From Maricurvus nonylphenolicus (lineage in GTDB: Bacteria; Pseudomonadota; Gammaproteobacteria; Pseudomonadales; Cellvibrionaceae): a stretch of DNA of 64,000 bases. The DNA lies in contig NZ_AP031498.1 in NCBI RefSeq assembly GCF_042854845.1, positions 124,001-188,000 on the forward strand, written 5' to 3'. Positions 60,297 through 64,000 of the stretch are shown one piece after another. Made by a program: the position numbers and the translations under genes. Every line of letters starts with the position of its first letter. The first letter of the stretch is position 1. Below the pieces are notes generated by a model that made no database searches, was not told the DNA's origin, and saw only the letters and a program-made list of their open reading frames with translations.

Positions 60297-61585
60297 TGGA
60301 TGTTAGTGCGGATACCCTGAAAGGAAATGTTGAGGCGATAAAAAAGTCTGATACATTGTTTGACCGAGTTATGGTGGGTTGGTTTACGGTAGGGGTTTTC
60401 CTTTTGTTGGCAGGAATGTTTCTGGTAACTAAAAGAACAGGCTTTACAACAATAGTTTACGCATTTTTAGTATTGCCTGCGCTGATTGTACTTGTTTCTG
60501 ATCTAAGGAACGCGTTTTCAAAAATATATAGATTAGATGTTCTGTTGCCAATTTCTCTGGTTTGTTACTTAATATTATCGTCAGTCTGGGGGGGGGGCGG
60601 CTCTACTGGTGATTATATAAAACGCGGTCTCTGCGCTATTTTGACATGTTATGGATTGTGCTATTTTTCGAAAAAAGACGCTCCAAAAATGGAGTTAGCT
60701 GTAATTAGCGCGATTGTTTGTGTGGCTTGTGCTTGTATATTTTGGATAGTCGATTTTTATGTTTTGATGGGAAACCCGCTTTCAGAAAGATTTATGGCTG
60801 GGCAGAGTGACTATTTTTCTCTTTATAAAGACGGGTATTATGCTGCGTTCTTCAATCCGTTAAGATTGAGCCATGTGTTAACTTTTATGTTTTTTATGAC
60901 GATAGCTGCCTTTTGTTATTTCTCGCTTAGAGGTTTGGTTGTGAAGGGGCTTGTTGTATTGTCTGCTGTTTCTATTGGGTTGCTTATCTTTTTTGCTCAG
61001 ACAAGAACTGCCTGGCTGCTTTGTGGTGGTGCTATTGGATTGGCTGTTTTTAATCGGTGGGGCTGGAAAGGTATTGCTGGTTATATGGCTATTGCAGTTG
61101 CAGCAGCATTCTTCTTTATGCAGATAGATCACTCGGTTGTAAATAGAGGTTTATCCTATCGTCCTGAAATATGGGCTGCTGGTATAGAGAAAATTGAAGG
61201 CGCTTGGTGGATTGGGCGCGGTTTAGGGGCTGAGATGTTGCTGCATATTGAGGGTGTTTCATATCCGTTTGCGGAAGCTCACAATATATACATTATGATG
61301 GCTTATTATGGTGGTGGGGTCGCATTAGCTATCTGGTTCCTCAGCGTTTTTTTTGTTTTGATAAAGCCTTTTTTGAAGGATGGGTTAAATCTGTGGGTTG
61401 CTTTATGGGGAAGCCTGTTTTTATTGGGGGGGATGACAGATGGTGCAGGCTTATTGTCTCGTCCAAATGAGCATTGGTTTACTCTAGTTATTCCTTTGGC
61501 TTTTCTATATTTTAGTGCTGCACGAAATTCTTCTCCGATGATTAAGTTGTGGGGTGGCAAAAAAGAGGCGCTTGTGGATGGATGA
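60296..61585 (+). CDS. O-antigen ligase/polymerase (Wzy/WaaL-like)
   Basis: A 429-residue protein with about eleven membrane helices. The large periplasmic loop before the last helices holds NRGLSYRPEIWAAGIEKIEGAWWIGRGLGAE and EAHNIYIMMAYYGGG; the R-x3-W and H-N motifs are typical of the WaaL/Wzy superfamily. It joins O-antigen or core saccharides in the periplasm. Residues 98-102 (WGGGG) are encoded by a run of ten G (60588-60597). It overlaps the next gene by 8 nt. Confidence 0.85.
   Translation: MDVSADTLKGNVEAIKKSDTLFDRVMVGWFTVGVFLLLAGMFLVTKRTGFTTIVYAFLVLPALIVLVSDLRNAFSKIYRLDVLLPISLVCYLILSSVWGGGGSTGDYIKRGLCAILTCYGLCYFSKKDAPKMELAVISAIVCVACACIFWIVDFYVLMGNPLSERFMAGQSDYFSLYKDGYYAAFFNPLRLSHVLTFMFFMTIAAFCYFSLRGLVVKGLVVLSAVSIGLLIFFAQTRTAWLLCGGAIGLAVFNRWGWKGIAGYMAIAVAAAFFFMQIDHSVVNRGLSYRPEIWAAGIEKIEGAWWIGRGLGAEMLLHIEGVSYPFAEAHNIYIMMAYYGGGVALAIWFLSVFFVLIKPFLKDGLNLWVALWGSLFLLGGMTDGAGLLSRPNEHWFTLVIPLAFLYFSAARNSSPMIKLWGGKKEALVDG
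60588..60597 (+). repeat. G10 homopolymer inside the O-antigen ligase gene
   Basis: Ten consecutive G spanning the codons TGG GGG GGG GGC. The insertion or loss of one base would shift the frame near codon 100 of 429. Confidence 0.9.
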
Positions 61586-62444
61586 GTTGCCTCTCGTAAG
61601 TGTAATAATCGCGTCGTACAACCATGAGAAGTACATCGGGGACGCAATTTCGAGTGTATTAAATCAAACATATTCCAATGTTGAGTTGATCGTTATTGAT
61701 GATGGTTCAACCGATTCTTCTCAAAATTTTTTAGAAAATCTCAGCAAAGATAAAAGCTTTGTATATCTGGCTCAAAAAAACTCAGGGCTAACCTCCACGC
61801 TAAATCGCGCCTTTGAGTTATCTAAAGGGCATTATGTGGCCGTGCTAGGCTCTGATGATATTATGATGCTCGATCGCTTGGAAAAGCAGGTTGCTTTTAT
61901 GGAAGAGCGGCCAGATATCTATGTGACGGGAGGTAATATCCTGAAAATAGATGGCGAAGGGCTTCTTTATCCTAAGCAGGATTCTATGCAGCCATATCGC
62001 GAATTCGGGTTTGCAGAGCTGTTCAAGAATTCTCGTAATGCCCCACCTGCTCCTACCGCACTTGTCAGGCGCTCTGCTATTGAGAAAGTGGGGGGGTGGC
62101 GTGCCGATATCCAACTTGAAGACTTGTATATGTGGCTCTCGGTGACTCATCTAGGTGGGAAAATCGCCGTATTAAATGATGTCTTTGCTTATTATCGTAT
62201 TCATCCTACCAATACGACAAAAAAAATACGCTATATGTATGAGAATATTTTAAAGACTTATGAGCTGTTTTCAGGTGAGCCTAATTATCACGCGGTTCGA
62301 ACCAAATTTTTAGTTAGTATGTTTGTTAAAGCATCCAAACGCGATAAGGCGTTGGCTAGGGAAATATTGAAATTGCTGCCTATACGATCGTGGAACAGTC
62401 GTGTCATCAAAGGTATGTTCAGGCTTCTGTCTTTTAATAAATAG
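61578..62444 (+). CDS. Glycosyltransferase family 2
   Basis: The ATG at 61578 is chosen: GAGG lies 9 nt upstream and the product starts MDELPLVSVIIASYNHEKYIG; the GTG at 61554 would lie inside the ligase gene. The 288-residue GT-A enzyme has VELIVIDDGSTDSS, the metal motif GSDD (VLGSDDIMM) and the acceptor loop QLEDLYMWLSV. It has no membrane helix. A G7 run (near 62088) lies in the gene. Confidence 0.9.
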   Translation: MDELPLVSVIIASYNHEKYIGDAISSVLNQTYSNVELIVIDDGSTDSSQNFLENLSKDKSFVYLAQKNSGLTSTLNRAFELSKGHYVAVLGSDDIMMLDRLEKQVAFMEERPDIYVTGGNILKIDGEGLLYPKQDSMQPYREFGFAELFKNSRNAPPAPTALVRRSAIEKVGGWRADIQLEDLYMWLSVTHLGGKIAVLNDVFAYYRIHPTNTTKKIRYMYENILKTYELFSGEPNYHAVRTKFLVSMFVKASKRDKALAREILKLLPIRSWNSRVIKGMFRLLSFNK

Positions 62445-62483
62445 TTATAAGAAAAGAAATATCGAAACATTGGGGTTAGCTTT

Positions 62484-63602
62484 GTGAGTGCAAGCAAAAG
62501 AATTCGGGTGATGCAGATTAAGCCAGGCTATGCCCTGCGTGATAATGATTTGCAGGAAGCTATTATTAAGGCTTTTCCCAAAGATCAATATGAGGTGACC
62601 TCTGTATACCTGGAAGGAAGGCCAACAGCTGAGCAGCCGGAGAGTAGTAGCGAGCATATTAAATATTTTGACCTGACGCCGGGGCAGATGAAAGGCCTGC
62701 GTCTGGTAGCTATGTGGAAACTTTACAAGTTTTGCAGAGTGAATAACTTCGATGTGGTTTATTTGAATCGCTTTAAGCCTATTCACATGATGTTGATCTT
62801 GAATCGGTGGTTAAAAATTCCTAAATGTATAGGTATTATCCATGGGTTGGGCGATTTGCAGCGACCTTATCGACGTAAAATATTTAACCGATTTATTGAT
62901 GCATCCTGGAAGGTGGTGGCCGTATCAAACGCGGTGAGAGATGATCTTGTTGGTTACCGTTGTGGTCTAAATAAAGATAATACGCTTGTTATTCCCAATG
63001 CCGTCGATGTAAAAGGTTTGCGTGATGGATTGTTGCCTTCCGATGAAGCTCGCCAGGAGTTGGGGCTAAAAAGCGATAGCCTGGTATTCGGTTCAATAGG
63101 TCGCCTTGTTGCGGTAAAGGGTCAAAAGTATTTGCTTGAAGCTTTTAAGCGCTTGGTAAAGAAGTATCCGCATATTGAGTTGGTGATTATTGGTGATGGC
63201 AAGTTGGAGCATGAGTTTGCGACTTGGGTCGATAATAACGGTCTTCGAGATAGCGTACATTTTCCTGGGTTTAAGGAGAATGCGTACCGCTACACGTCAG
63301 CGTTTGATTGCTTTGTTTTGCCTTCACTTTCGGAAGGTATGCCTTTAGCCATTATGGAGGCAATGTCAGCTTCGCTGCCAATTGTTGCTACCAATGTTGG
63401 TGGTAATGCGGAGGTGCTAGGAGAGAGTGTTGAAACTATACCCTCTAAGGATGTCGACGCTTTATGTGAGAAGCTTGAAGGCATTATTGCTGCCAGCCCT
63501 GAAGAGCGTCAAAAGGTCGGTGCCACTCTGTTTGATAGGGTGATGTCAGATTATGATATTCATAACTATCAGGCTCGCTATCGAGCGTTAGCGCACGATT
63601 GA
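62484..63602 (+). CDS. Glycosyltransferase family 4
   Basis: A 372-residue GT-B enzyme starting at GTG with TTGGGGTTAG upstream. The N-terminal part (IRVMQIKPGYALRDNDLQEAIIKAFP) resembles that of the glycosyltransferase at 59211. Motifs include VFGSIGRLVAVKGQKYLLEAFKRL and PSLSEGMPLAIMEAMSASLPIVATNVGGNAEVL. It probably extends the same core or O-antigen oligosaccharide. Confidence 0.92.
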   Translation: MSASKRIRVMQIKPGYALRDNDLQEAIIKAFPKDQYEVTSVYLEGRPTAEQPESSSEHIKYFDLTPGQMKGLRLVAMWKLYKFCRVNNFDVVYLNRFKPIHMMLILNRWLKIPKCIGIIHGLGDLQRPYRRKIFNRFIDASWKVVAVSNAVRDDLVGYRCGLNKDNTLVIPNAVDVKGLRDGLLPSDEARQELGLKSDSLVFGSIGRLVAVKGQKYLLEAFKRLVKKYPHIELVIIGDGKLEHEFATWVDNNGLRDSVHFPGFKENAYRYTSAFDCFVLPSLSEGMPLAIMEAMSASLPIVATNVGGNAEVLGESVETIPSKDVDALCEKLEGIIAASPEERQKVGATLFDRVMSDYDIHNYQARYRALAHD

Positions 63603-63626
63603 TATTGAGTATTATTTGGGGATGCT

Positions 63627-64000
63627 ATGAAAATACTTTTGGTTGATGGCATTAGTGGCGTTTCTTTGGGGCGAGATATCTTTAATTCCATGCAGGCTAA
63701 TGGGGTAAGTTGCCACTATATTTCGACCAGTAAGGATTTGCCACAAAAAAGCCTGGTAAAGGTTAAAGGTGCATTTGCCAAGTTAAAAGATAAGGCGGTT
63801 TCGGGTAGAGATTTTTACTATTATCCTAAAGCGGTAGCTAGTGCTTTTGCGGATGCTATAGAGGAATGCGATCCGGATATTGTTTTTGTGGTCGGATTTC
63901 TTTATCGGGCTGTAGACTTAAATCTCGTTGCCAACTTGAAAAAAACCAAGAAGACAAAATTTGTACTCTATGATACAGATAGTTGTAACCTTTTCCCTTA
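63627..64000 (+). CDS. Probable glycosyltransferase, 3' end outside window
   Basis: Open from ATG at 63627, with TTGGGG 8 nt upstream, to the end of the window (124 complete codons). It begins MKILLVDGISGVSLGRDIF with a Rossmann-like first strand and goes on to DPDIVFVVGFLYRAVDLNLVANL and KFVLYDTDSC. This fits the N-terminal domain of a GT-B or CgeB-like glycosyltransferase, the donor-binding half being beyond the window. It follows the previous gene by 24 nt in the glycan operon. Confidence 0.6.
   Translation, partial: MKILLVDGISGVSLGRDIFNSMQANGVSCHYISTSKDLPQKSLVKVKGAFAKLKDKAVSGRDFYYYPKAVASAFADAIEECDPDIVFVVGFLYRAVDLNLVANLKKTKKTKFVLYDTDSCNLFP

Overview
The window reads as chromosomal DNA of a marine-type gammaproteobacterium, most likely from the Cellvibrionales/Spongiibacteraceae side of the Pseudomonadales. 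The basis is a Pseudomonas-like housekeeping order (HAD phosphatase, rppH, ptsP; rpiA divergent from ilvA), together with gshA-acpH, rlmI and a YbiT-type ABC-F protein. The lineage is inferred from gene content, not from a marker gene. No rRNA or tRNA gene and no CRISPR array was seen.

Layout. 1-1700: small orphan genes separated by attC-like spacers. 1906-8542: M48 protease, ybiT, DoxX, PNPOx-like and VOC genes. 8751-11615: an AT-rich three-gene unit with a PH-like membrane protein, a radical SAM/SPASM enzyme with complete cluster motifs, and a 138-residue protein ending in twelve asparagines plus glycine. This looks like a peptide-modification (RiPP) locus of a type I do not recognise and is the best candidate for an undescribed system. 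11791-20416: regulators (two HxlR, one AraC), each with likely target genes, a permease, tesB and a stress protein. 20581-22982: a DsbA-like/receiver-like/GGDEF fusion divergent from a periplasmic binding protein.

23002-39004 looks like one catabolic island: TetR, sulfatase, MFS transporter, FAD monooxygenase, a secreted heme-motif beta-propeller protein, membrane proteins, a TonB-dependent receptor, an acyl-CoA ligase, an AraC regulator and a paired acyl-CoA dehydrogenase. TGAGA-N4-TCTCA palindromes and TCTCATAA repeats recur upstream of the sulfatase, the monooxygenase and the receptor, suggesting one TetR regulon for uptake, desulfation, oxidation and CoA-dependent breakdown of a sulfated hydrophobic substrate. 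The substrate is not identified.

39142-59218 is mostly housekeeping (gshA, acpH, rlmI, imelysin-like lipoprotein, HAD, rppH, ptsP, an RND pump, rpiA, ilvA). 57755-64000 is a lipopolysaccharide/surface-glycan operon: double kinase, glycosyltransferases and an O-antigen ligase/polymerase carrying a G10 tract.

Several convergent gene junctions hold strong palindromes: REP-like GGGGTCTGACCC hairpins and three large nested hairpins, two of them adjacent and both about 175 nt.
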